From positions 4,526,001-4,590,000 of the forward strand of contig NZ_JAFBCM010000001.1 in NCBI RefSeq assembly GCF_016907715.1: a stretch of DNA of 64,000 bases, given 5' to 3'. Source of the stretch: Tenggerimyces flavus. GTDB taxonomy: Bacteria; Actinomycetota; Actinomycetes; Propionibacteriales; Actinopolymorphaceae. Under the pieces are notes generated by a model. It saw nothing but the letters and a program-made list of their open reading frames with translations, did not search any database and was not told the DNA's origin. This document shows positions 8,511-15,735 of this stretch, one piece after another; positions within the stretch are counted from its first letter, which is position 1, and each line of letters opens with the position of its first letter. The position numbers and the translations under genes were made by a program.

Positions 8511-9402
8511 GGCGACCGGCCGACGTCAAGGTCTGTTTGCGTCGGCCGGACATCGGTGCCTCCTCGACCGGGTTGCCGGTGCCGGGTGCGTGCAGGATGA
8601 CGCTCTCGGCACCCGTGGCGAACCCGACGTGCGAGATCTCCTTGCCAGGCTTGGCGAAGAAGAACAGGTCGCCCGCCTGCACCTCGTCCAGCGGCACCGG
8701 CTCGGCGAAGTCGGCCTGGTCCTTGGCGTCGCGCGGCACCACGCGTCCGAGCGCCCGGAACGAGATGTGCACCAGGCCCGAGCAGTCCAGCCCGAACGCG
8801 CACATCCCGGACCACAGATAGTCCAACCCGACGAACCTGCGCGCCTGCTCCAGCACCGCGGACGCGTCGACCGGCAGCTGCCGGCTCGCCTTGCGTACGA
8901 GGAAGCCCTCGTCCAGCCACGCCTGCCCGCCACCGGGCAGGTGGACGAGAGCCGCGCCGTCGGCCTGCGACGCGACCGGGAGGATCGTCGCGTACGAGAC
9001 GTCGTCGAGCACCGGCGGGCCGCCCGGCGTACGACGCAACACCGCCGTCGACTCGACCACGACCGCTTCCTCGACGCTCGCGGCGGGCGGCGTGGTCAGG
9101 TGCGCGAGCGGGACCCAGCCCGGGTAGCCGCGCGGGTCGGCCCCGGACGGCTGCCACGGCACCACGACCCGCGCCCAGCCGTCGCGTTCCTCGAGCAACT
9201 CCACCGGCTCGCCGAGCAGCAGCTGCGTGTCCGCGATGCCGTCCAGGCCCAGCCGGGCCTCGCGGTCCTGCGCCGCCGCCCACCCCCGCGGGTCAGCCGC
9301 GAGGATCGGCGCGTCGATCGGACGCGGTGATTCCGGGGTCCGCCACAACGTGGTGGTCCGGACGCCGACGGCATGGGTCGCTGAGGTGGTGGTGGGAGGC
9401 AC
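8500..9402 (-). CDS. C40 family peptidase with SH3-like domains (NlpC/P60)
   Basis: 300 residues. Residues about 15-175 look like two bacterial SH3-type domains (for example the PVELLEERDGWARV and GYPGWVPLAHL patterns). The C-terminal 120 residues are an NlpC/P60 cysteine peptidase: the catalytic Cys lies in FGLDCSGLVH, and the His in KEISHVGFATG. Related enzymes (such as YkfC) cut gamma-D-Glu-diaminopimelate bonds in peptidoglycan fragments. No signal peptide is visible, so it may act on recycled muropeptides in the cytoplasm. A dipeptide epimerase that would fit such a pathway lies about 10 kb away, though not in the same operon. Confidence 0.82.
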   Translation of the reverse strand: MPPTTTSATHAVGVRTTTLWRTPESPRPIDAPILAADPRGWAAAQDREARLGLDGIADTQLLLGEPVELLEERDGWARVVVPWQPSGADPRGYPGWVPLAHLTTPPAASVEEAVVVESTAVLRRTPGGPPVLDDVSYATILPVASQADGAALVHLPGGGQAWLDEGFLVRKASRQLPVDASAVLEQARRFVGLDYLWSGMCAFGLDCSGLVHISFRALGRVVPRDAKDQADFAEPVPLDEVQAGDLFFFAKPGKEISHVGFATGAESVILHAPGTGNPVEEAPMSGRRKQTLTSAGRLTV

Positions 9403-9411
9403 CCAGCCAAT

Positions 9412-10020
9412 TTATCCGGGCGAAGGCAGCCAGGGCTCGCGGATGTCGAAGTAGGACAGGTCGGTGTAGAGCGCGCGTTCCCGTTCCCACATCCGCTTCG
9501 CGTCCTCCGACGGTTCATTGGCCTCGCCGGCGCGCGCCTCGGCCTCGGTCGTGAAGTACGCGACCTCGGTGAACCCGCTCCCGTCGTCGTGGAACGCCAG
9601 CATCGTCCCGAGGAGCTCCGGCCGTTCGACGGCGAGCAGCTTCTCCAGGTCCGACCAGGCGTCGGTCAGCTGGCTCCGGTCGCTGATCCGGCCCTGGATG
9701 ATCTGGACGAAGCCGGCCTGATCGGACCCTCCGGCGCCGAGCGTGTGGACGTCGGTGCAGTCGTGGAACGTCGCCTCACCGTCCAGCAGCTTCGCGAACT
9801 CGTTCCACCAGGCGCCCTGCTCGGGTCGGTCGGAGTTCGCCCGCGCGGACTCGGCGGAGTCGAAGCGGACGACGGAGATCGCCGTGCCGTCCTCGGTGAT
9901 CCCGGCGGTCGTTCCCAACCAGCCGATCGAGCCTGCCTGCAGTTCGTCGCTCCAACGGCCCATCATCGCCTCGACGGCGTCGACCTGCTTCGTGCGGGCC
10001 TGAATGACTTGAACGAACAT
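9412..10020 (-). CDS. Conserved hypothetical protein, duplicated ferredoxin-like (monooxygenase-type) domain
   Basis: 202 residues behind a strong ribosome site (GGAGGTGGGAG then ATG). Two similar halves begin MFVQVIQARTKQ and GFVQIIQGRISD and each contains a central strand with DGT/DGS and a later aromatic-rich helix, suggesting an internal duplication of a dimeric alpha/beta-barrel fold. No catalytic residues are recognisable, so an enzymatic role is not claimed. It is a stand-alone gene between the NlpC gene and the end of lanthipeptide locus 1. Confidence 0.6.
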   Translation of the reverse strand: MFVQVIQARTKQVDAVEAMMGRWSDELQAGSIGWLGTTAGITEDGTAISVVRFDSAESARANSDRPEQGAWWNEFAKLLDGEATFHDCTDVHTLGAGGSDQAGFVQIIQGRISDRSQLTDAWSDLEKLLAVERPELLGTMLAFHDDGSGFTEVAYFTTEAEARAGEANEPSEDAKRMWERERALYTDLSYFDIREPWLPSPG

Positions 10021-10045
10021 CTCCCACCTCCAGGAGATCCCCGTG

Positions 10046-10063
10046 GCGTGGAGCGTTCCACGC
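10046..10063 (-). terminator. Hairpin at the end of lanthipeptide locus 1
   Basis: GCGTGGA (10046-10052) and TCCACGC (10057-10063) form a perfect seven-base stem with a four-base loop, immediately after the stop codon of the second ABC exporter gene. No T-tract follows, as is common in high-GC actinomycetes. Confidence 0.45.
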
Positions 10064-11793
10064 TACGCCCGAGTCGAGTGCCGCGCGGTGTAATCGGGCC
10101 AGTTCACCCCCGCCCAGTGCCCGAACAGGTCCCGGTACAGCGTCGAGGTCTCGAGCAGCGTGTCGTGCGTACCCAATGCCGCCTTCGATCCGTCCAGAAC
10201 GAGCACCTGCCGCGCACGCCGCGCCGAGCTGATCCGGTGCGCGATCACGATCAGCGTCCCGGGTCGCCGTCCGAACGCCTCCTCCGCGCGTTCCTCCGCG
10301 ACCGGGTCGAGGTGGCAGGTCGCCTCGTCGAGCACGACGACGGGTGCGGGGGAGACGTACGCCCGAACGAGCGCGATCAGCTGCCGCTCGCCGGCCGACA
10401 GCCCGCCGGGGTCGATCTCGGCGTGTAGCCCGCCCAGCCGGGCGAGCAGCGGCTCCGCACCCACCGCACCCGCGGCGTTTGCGAGCTCGACAGGAGAGAC
10501 ATCGGGGTTGAGGTAGCTCACGTTCTCCAGGACCGTGCCGGCGAAGACGTACGCCTCCTGCGGGATCAGCACCCGCAGCGACGCGAGCTGCGAGGGGGCG
10601 AGCGACTCGACCGGCACGCCACCGAGCTCGACGGCGCCCTCTCCGGGTCGGAGCAGCCCGCACAGCAGCCCGGCGAGCGTGGACTTGCCGATGCCACTCG
10701 GCCCGACGATCGCGAGGTGCGTTCCGTACGGCACGGTCAGGTCGAGGTCGGACAGGACGGGGTCCGCCTGCGGCCCGTACGCGAACGTCAGCCCGCGCAC
10801 AGCCAGGTCCGGCGGCGCACCGGCCCCGACCTCGGCCCGCCGCGGTGGCTCCGAGAACGCGGCGCCGGTGGACAGGATCCGCCTCAGCGTGACGATGTAG
10901 CGGACGCCGGTGTCGCCGAGCGCGTTCATCAGCGTCCGCAGCGTCGACTGCAGGCCGAACAGGACGTACGTCAGGCCGCCGAGGATCGCGCCGGCGCTGA
11001 GCCCGCGCGACACCAGCCACGGTCCGCCGGCCAGTAGGACAAGCAGTGGCAGCCAGCCGCCGATCGCGAAGCAGAGCGTCCGGAGCGCCGCGACGCGGGC
11101 GAGCGCGCGTTCGGCGGCGGCCTGGGTGGCGATCGGCCGTTCGACCATCGCCGCGGCCTCGTCCTCGGCGCCGCAGGCCGCGACGTCCCGGGTGCCGGCG
11201 AGCACGGTGCCGGCGACGGTGGCGAGGCGTTCGTCGGCGTACATCGACTCGCGGTGGCGGCGGCTCGCGAGCCCGAGGGTGCCGGCGAACAGGCCGACAC
11301 CGAGCAGGAACGGCGGCAGGATCAGCACGACCATCGCCGGCGCGACTGACGCGAGCCCCACCGCGACGCCGGCCGCGGTGGCGGCGAAGCTGAGGACGAC
11401 GACGAGCAGGCCCGCGTACGAGTCGCGCACGATCTCGACCTGCCGGGTCAGCCGGGCGACCGCGCCGTCGTCCGCCTCACCCGCGACGCTGCGGCGCAAC
11501 GCCCCACCGACCACGCGACGGACCAGGTCGTCGCGGAACGGTTCGACCAACGAGCCGAGCCCGCGGTACAGCTGCCGCGCGCCCACAGCGCCGACCAGTG
11601 AGCCGCCGACGAACGCGGCCAGCCAGGCGGCGCCGACCATCGGCTTGCCGGCCAGGAATCCCTCGTCCAGCGCTCGCGCGACCGCGAGGCCCGAGATCGC
11701 CGTCGGGATCGCCTGCACCAGCGACCAGAGCGCGAGCCCGAGCGTCGCCGGCCGGCGGATCGACCGCCAGGTGAACCCGAGCGGCCCGGTCAT
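10063..11793 (-). CDS. ABC exporter, fused membrane and ATPase domains (RamB/AmfB-like)
   Basis: 576 residues starting at ATG 11793, overlapping the stop of the partner exporter gene by four bases. Six membrane helices fill residues 1-300. The ATPase follows, with Walker A GPSGIGKST, a slightly altered signature LSAGERQ, and a complete Walker B with catalytic Glu (VVVLDEATCHLD). With the gene at 11790-13454 it should form a heterodimer that exports the mature or partly mature class III lanthipeptide, like RamA/RamB or AmfA/AmfB. It is the last gene of the locus. The longer open frame continuing to 13008 is only an overlapping shadow. Confidence 0.85.
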   Translation of the reverse strand: MTGPLGFTWRSIRRPATLGLALWSLVQAIPTAISGLAVARALDEGFLAGKPMVGAAWLAAFVGGSLVGAVGARQLYRGLGSLVEPFRDDLVRRVVGGALRRSVAGEADDGAVARLTRQVEIVRDSYAGLLVVVLSFAATAAGVAVGLASVAPAMVVLILPPFLLGVGLFAGTLGLASRRHRESMYADERLATVAGTVLAGTRDVAACGAEDEAAAMVERPIATQAAAERALARVAALRTLCFAIGGWLPLLVLLAGGPWLVSRGLSAGAILGGLTYVLFGLQSTLRTLMNALGDTGVRYIVTLRRILSTGAAFSEPPRRAEVGAGAPPDLAVRGLTFAYGPQADPVLSDLDLTVPYGTHLAIVGPSGIGKSTLAGLLCGLLRPGEGAVELGGVPVESLAPSQLASLRVLIPQEAYVFAGTVLENVSYLNPDVSPVELANAAGAVGAEPLLARLGGLHAEIDPGGLSAGERQLIALVRAYVSPAPVVVLDEATCHLDPVAEERAEEAFGRRPGTLIVIAHRISSARRARQVLVLDGSKAALGTHDTLLETSTLYRDLFGHWAGVNWPDYTARHSTRA

Positions 11794-13454
11794 CGGAACA
11801 GGTCCCGGTACGACCGGTCGTTCTGCAGCTCGGCATGCGTGCCGATCGCCCGGATGTGCCCGCCGTCCAGCCACACGACGAGGTCGGCGCGCGCGGCGGT
11901 GGCGGCCCGGTGCGTGACGATCAGCCGGGTACGCCGGATGCCGCCGCCGTCGTGGGTCAGCGTCTGCCCGATCTGCATCTCGGTGACCATGTCCAGGCTC
12001 GCGGTCGCGTCGTCGAGGACGAGCACGCGGTCGGCCTGCCAGGCACGGGCGAGCCCGAGCCGCTGCCGTTCGCCGCCGGACATCGGGGCCAGCTCGAGCG
12101 GCGTTTCGTAGCCGTCGGGCAGCCGGCTGACGAACTCGTGCGCGTGGGTCGAGCGTGCCATCGCCTCGACGACGACCTTGTCCTGCCGCCCGCCGAGCTC
12201 GATCGTGCGCCGGATCGTGCCGCCGAACAGCGTGGGACGTTCGAACGCGCAGCCGATCGCGTCGCGCAGCGCGTCGTGGTCGAGCTCGCTCAGCGGCACG
12301 CCGTCCAGGAAGACCTGCCCTTCGTCGGGATCGCGAAGCCGGCCAGCCACAGCGGCGAGGACGGACTTGCCCGCACCCGACGGGCCGACGATCGCGACCG
12401 AAGATCCGCCTTCCACCGTGAGGGAAACGCCGCCGAGTAGGACCGTGTCGTCGTCCGCTCGCACGGTCACCGAACGGAGCTCGAGCCGCCCTGGTCCGGC
12501 GGGCAGTGCGCGGTCGCCGTACGTCGTGGGCTCGATCGCGAAGATCTCGGCGAGCCGGCGCGCGCTGGCTCGGGCGCGCGCCAGCTCGCCCAGCACGCCG
12601 CTGAGCGATCCGAGTCCGGCGCCGAGGACCGCGTACTGGCTGGCCGCGAACAGCTCGCCGGCGGAGATTCGCCCGTCCGCCAAGGCGAAACCCCCGACGG
12701 CGAGCACCGCGACGAGGACGAGCGGCCCGACGACCGCGGCCTGCGCGCCCGACGAGGCGAGCACCCGCCAGGTGCGGGAGCCCTGCTCGTGCAGCTCCGG
12801 GAGGGAGGCGAGAACGCGGCGTTCCTCGCGGTCGACGGTGCCCGCCGCGGCGATCGTCCTCGCGCCGCCGAGGGCTTCGGTGAGCCGGGCGGCGATCTTG
12901 GCCTGGATACGCAAGTAGTCCTCGACGATCTCCGCCGTACGACGGGCGAAGACCACGAGGACGAGCACGACGAGCACGACTCCGCCCGCGAACGCGACGA
13001 CCAGCCACCAGTCGATGAACGCGAGCAGGACGAGCGCTCCGGTCGGCGGAATGCCCGCGGTGATGAGCGAGATCAGCGCCGGTCCGGCCTGTGCGGCGTC
13101 GACGGTGTTGCCGGACAGCCGGCTGACGAGGTCGCCCGCGTCGAACTGGCGGGTGCGGTCGGGTCCGGCGGCGAGCACCCGGCGGACGACGCGGTTGCGC
13201 AGCCAGGCCGTGGTCTTGGCCGAGGTCGCGGTGTCGGCGAAGTCGTCGACAAGATCACAGGCGACGGCGAGCGCGATCAGTCCGGCGGCGATCGCGAGCC
13301 AGCGGGTGATGTCCCCGTGGGCGACGAGCGCGTCGACCGTACGCCCCAGAACGGTCGGCAGCGCGAGCGTCACCGCCGTACCGGCGAGGCCGGTCACCGC
13401 GAGCGGAACGAGCCAACCGCCACCGCGCCGGGCGATCGCGCCGAACGAGGTCAT
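11790..13454 (-). CDS. ABC exporter, fused membrane and ATPase domains (RamA/AmfA-like), degenerate catalytic site
   Basis: 554 residues starting at ATG 13454 (MTSFGAIARRGGGW), overlapping the peptidase gene stop by four bases. Six membrane helices precede an ATPase with Walker A GPSGAGKSV and signature MSGGERQ. The Walker B reads VLVLDDATASLD, with Asp where the catalytic Glu is expected, so this half probably hydrolyses ATP poorly. Heterodimeric exporters commonly pair one degenerate with one active site, and the partner encoded next has a normal Glu. Role: export of the class III lanthipeptide of this locus. Confidence 0.85.
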   Translation of the reverse strand: MTSFGAIARRGGGWLVPLAVTGLAGTAVTLALPTVLGRTVDALVAHGDITRWLAIAAGLIALAVACDLVDDFADTATSAKTTAWLRNRVVRRVLAAGPDRTRQFDAGDLVSRLSGNTVDAAQAGPALISLITAGIPPTGALVLLAFIDWWLVVAFAGGVVLVVLVLVVFARRTAEIVEDYLRIQAKIAARLTEALGGARTIAAAGTVDREERRVLASLPELHEQGSRTWRVLASSGAQAAVVGPLVLVAVLAVGGFALADGRISAGELFAASQYAVLGAGLGSLSGVLGELARARASARRLAEIFAIEPTTYGDRALPAGPGRLELRSVTVRADDDTVLLGGVSLTVEGGSSVAIVGPSGAGKSVLAAVAGRLRDPDEGQVFLDGVPLSELDHDALRDAIGCAFERPTLFGGTIRRTIELGGRQDKVVVEAMARSTHAHEFVSRLPDGYETPLELAPMSGGERQRLGLARAWQADRVLVLDDATASLDMVTEMQIGQTLTHDGGGIRRTRLIVTHRAATAARADLVVWLDGGHIRAIGTHAELQNDRSYRDLFR

Positions 13455-15496
13455 GGCCCACCGACCTGCAAGCCGGTGTTGACAGCGAGGAACGCGAGCA
13501 GGTCGGCGGCGACGTCGACCGAGGCGCTCACCGCCTGCGCGCCGTGGCCGGCGTCGCGTTCGGTGCGGATCAGCACGGGGCGTTCGCTCGTGCTCGCCCA
13601 CTGCAGCGCGGCGCAGGTCTTGCGGGCGTGCAGCGGGTCGACGCGGGTGTCGCTGGCAAACACGTTGAACAGCACGGCCGGGTAGGCGGTCTGGGCGGAC
13701 ACGTGGTGGTACGGCGAGTAGCCGAGCAGCCAGCCGACCTGCTCCGGGTCGTTCGCTGTCCCGTACTCGGTGCGCCAGCTCGGTCCGAGCCCGGTGAGCT
13801 CGTACCTGGCCATGTCGAGCAACGGTGCCGAAGCGACCGCTGCGGCGAACAGGTCCGGCCGTTGGGTGATCGCGGCGCCGACGGTGAGGCCGCCGTTCGA
13901 CTCGCCGCACGCGCCGAGCTGGTCGGCGGTCGTCCAGCCGTCGGCGATGAGGTGTTCGGCCGCCGCGACGAAGTCGTCGAACGTGTTCTGCTTCTGGGCA
14001 AGGGTTCCGGCACGGTGCCAGTCGGCGCCTTCCTCGCTGCCGCCGCGGAGCTGGACGGCCGCGAACGCGCCACCCGCCTCGACCCAGGCGAGCGTGAAGC
14101 TGGAGTACGAGGGGGACATCGGCACGCCGAATCCGCCGTACCCGTAGAGGATCGTGGGCCGTGGGCCTGTGCGGTCAGGGCGGGTGAGGACGACCATCCG
14201 CACCGGCGTTCCGTCGGCGGAGGGATAGAGGACGTCGTGCGCCTCGACGTTCGGCACCCCTCGATGCGTCGCGGCCGCTGGGGCGACGGTGCCGGTCCTC
14301 GCGTCGAACACGTAGACGGCCTCGGGCGTGACGTGGTCGGCGTAGCCGAACCACAGCTCGTGCGCGTTGCTCGGGCGGGTGGTCAGGCCGGTCACGGTGC
14401 CGATGCCCGGCAGCCGGATCGCGCCGACGCGCTCGCCGGTGTGGAGATCGTGGAGGGACAGGCTGCTGGCCGCGTGCTGGATGGTCGCGACGACGAGCAG
14501 CGGCCGCTGCAGGCCGTCGAGGACGGCGAAGTCGGCGAGCACGCTGCCGGTCTCGGCGCGGACGAGGTCGGTCCAGTGCTCCGGCGCGGGCTTGGCAGGG
14601 TCGGTGACGCAGACGCGGCCGTACGGTGCGTCGACGGTCGTGGCGAGGTAGAGCCGCCCGTCCGGAGCGACGTTGGCGACGGTCTGCCCGGCGAGATTCT
14701 CCTGAACTGCTTGGAAGATCGGGCTCTCTGGGGATGACGCGTGGAGGTCGGCGAGGTAGACGTCGTTCGCCGCGCTCGTCCCCGCGGTGGCGGAGACGAC
14801 GAGCCAGCGGCCGTCGGCACTCATGCCGAGCCCGTACGACGTCGTTTCCGCGCGTCCGTTGCCGAACACCTCGACGTCCTGCTCCGCTGGCTTGGCCACG
14901 CGGTGCAGCCAGACGCGCCACGCGCTGAGGTCGGCGAGCGCGCGGACGTAGTAGAACGCGGAGCCGTCGGCGAGCCAGGCGATGGGGGAGTAGCGCACGC
15001 GGTCGATCGGCCCGTCGATGCCGTTCTCGGCGTCGACGTCGATGACATACAGCTGGCCGCGTTCGGTGCCGGCGCTGGAGAGCTGGACGGTGACGTACCG
15101 CCCGGTGGGATCGGGTTGCCAGTGGTCGAGCGTGATCGTGCCGCTGCTGTCCAGGGCGACCGGGTCGAGCAGTGCCGTCTCGGTGCCGTCCTCGCGCGCG
15201 ACGTAGAGAATCGCGTGCTCCTGTTGAGGATCGCGGCGAAGATAGAACGCGCGGCTGCCGCGCCACGACGGCAGCGTGATCGATCCGACCGCGCTCAGCT
15301 CGGCGATGCGGTCTCTCATTGGTACCTGGCCTGCGAGGTTGTCCTCGACGTACTCGCGCCAGAGCGTGTCCTGTGCGCTCTGCCAGCGCTGGGTCTCTGG
15401 GCTGGCCGGGTCCTCCAGCCAGCGGTACGGGTCGGGTACGCGGTGGCCGTACAGGTCGTCAACGATGGGTTGACGGGCGGCTTCCGGGTACCTCAT
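13451..15496 (-). CDS. Prolyl oligopeptidase (S9A), candidate leader peptidase of the class III lanthipeptide (FlaP-like)
   Basis: 681 residues from ATG 15496, twelve bases after AAGGAGG; a closer ATG has no spacing from that site. An N-terminal beta-propeller (DLYGHRVPDPYRWLEDP start) precedes the alpha/beta-hydrolase domain. The catalytic triad is visible: Ser in GACGESNGGL, Asp in ASDTRVDPLHA, His in DAGHGAQ. A related enzyme, FlaP of Kribbella flavida, has been shown to remove a class III lanthipeptide leader by cutting after Pro. Here the gene sits directly between the precursor and exporter genes, and the precursor has a single leader Pro at position 12. A role in leader removal is therefore likely but inferred. 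Confidence 0.85.
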   Translation of the reverse strand: MRYPEAARQPIVDDLYGHRVPDPYRWLEDPASPETQRWQSAQDTLWREYVEDNLAGQVPMRDRIAELSAVGSITLPSWRGSRAFYLRRDPQQEHAILYVAREDGTETALLDPVALDSSGTITLDHWQPDPTGRYVTVQLSSAGTERGQLYVIDVDAENGIDGPIDRVRYSPIAWLADGSAFYYVRALADLSAWRVWLHRVAKPAEQDVEVFGNGRAETTSYGLGMSADGRWLVVSATAGTSAANDVYLADLHASSPESPIFQAVQENLAGQTVANVAPDGRLYLATTVDAPYGRVCVTDPAKPAPEHWTDLVRAETGSVLADFAVLDGLQRPLLVVATIQHAASSLSLHDLHTGERVGAIRLPGIGTVTGLTTRPSNAHELWFGYADHVTPEAVYVFDARTGTVAPAAATHRGVPNVEAHDVLYPSADGTPVRMVVLTRPDRTGPRPTILYGYGGFGVPMSPSYSSFTLAWVEAGGAFAAVQLRGGSEEGADWHRAGTLAQKQNTFDDFVAAAEHLIADGWTTADQLGACGESNGGLTVGAAITQRPDLFAAAVASAPLLDMARYELTGLGPSWRTEYGTANDPEQVGWLLGYSPYHHVSAQTAYPAVLFNVFASDTRVDPLHARKTCAALQWASTSERPVLIRTERDAGHGAQAVSASVDVAADLLAFLAVNTGLQVGGP

Positions 15497-15526
15497 AAAC
15501 GGACACATCCTCCTTGCGTACGGGTA

Positions 15527-15564
15527 GATCCCGGGTCGGACCACGAGGGGGCCGACCCGGGATC
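15527..15564 (-). terminator. Strong hairpin between lanA1 and the peptidase gene (partial terminator/processing site)
   Basis: GATCCCGGGTCGG (15527-15539) and CCGACCCGGGATC (15552-15564) form a perfect 13-bp stem with a 12-base loop, 13 bases after the precursor stop codon. Hairpins at this place in lantibiotic operons commonly let the precursor transcript accumulate above the downstream genes. Confidence 0.75.
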
Positions 15565-15577
15565 CGGGCGCCTACGC

Positions 15578-15712
15578 TCAGTGGCAGAGCAGCAGGCTGA
15601 GGTTGCTCGGGCGACGGGAGCCGCAGCCGAGCAGGGTGAGCGTGCTACCGCCACCGTGTCCGCCGCCGTGCCCACCCGGGGTCTCGAGTCCCTGGAGGTC
15701 GAGGAGAGCCAT
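15578..15712 (-). CDS. Class III lanthipeptide precursor (SapB/AmfS family)
   Basis: A 44-residue peptide behind AAAGGTGG, seven bases before ATG 15712. The leader begins MALLDLQGLETP, matching the LxDLQxxETP leader of RamS/AmfS. A Gly/His linker GGHGGGHGGG (residues 13-22) follows. The core holds two modules of the labionin/lanthionine type: STLTLLGC (residues 23-30) and SNLSLLLC (residues 36-43), joined by GSRRP and ended by His44. The second is identical in pattern to the S-x-x-S-L-L-L-C ring of SapB. It lies 23 bp downstream of the LanKC gene. Members act as surface-active morphogens for aerial growth. Cutting after Pro12 would leave an unusual Gly-Gly-His N-terminus. Confidence 0.93.
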   Translation of the reverse strand: MALLDLQGLETPGGHGGGHGGGSTLTLLGCGSRRPSNLSLLLCH

Positions 15713-15735
15713 GTTGTTACACCACCTTTCGAGGT

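Noticed and set aside
10063-13008. A 981-codon frame covering both exporter genes
   Set aside because: Only its last 576 codons are the second exporter; the first part is out of frame with the first exporter and has no domain.
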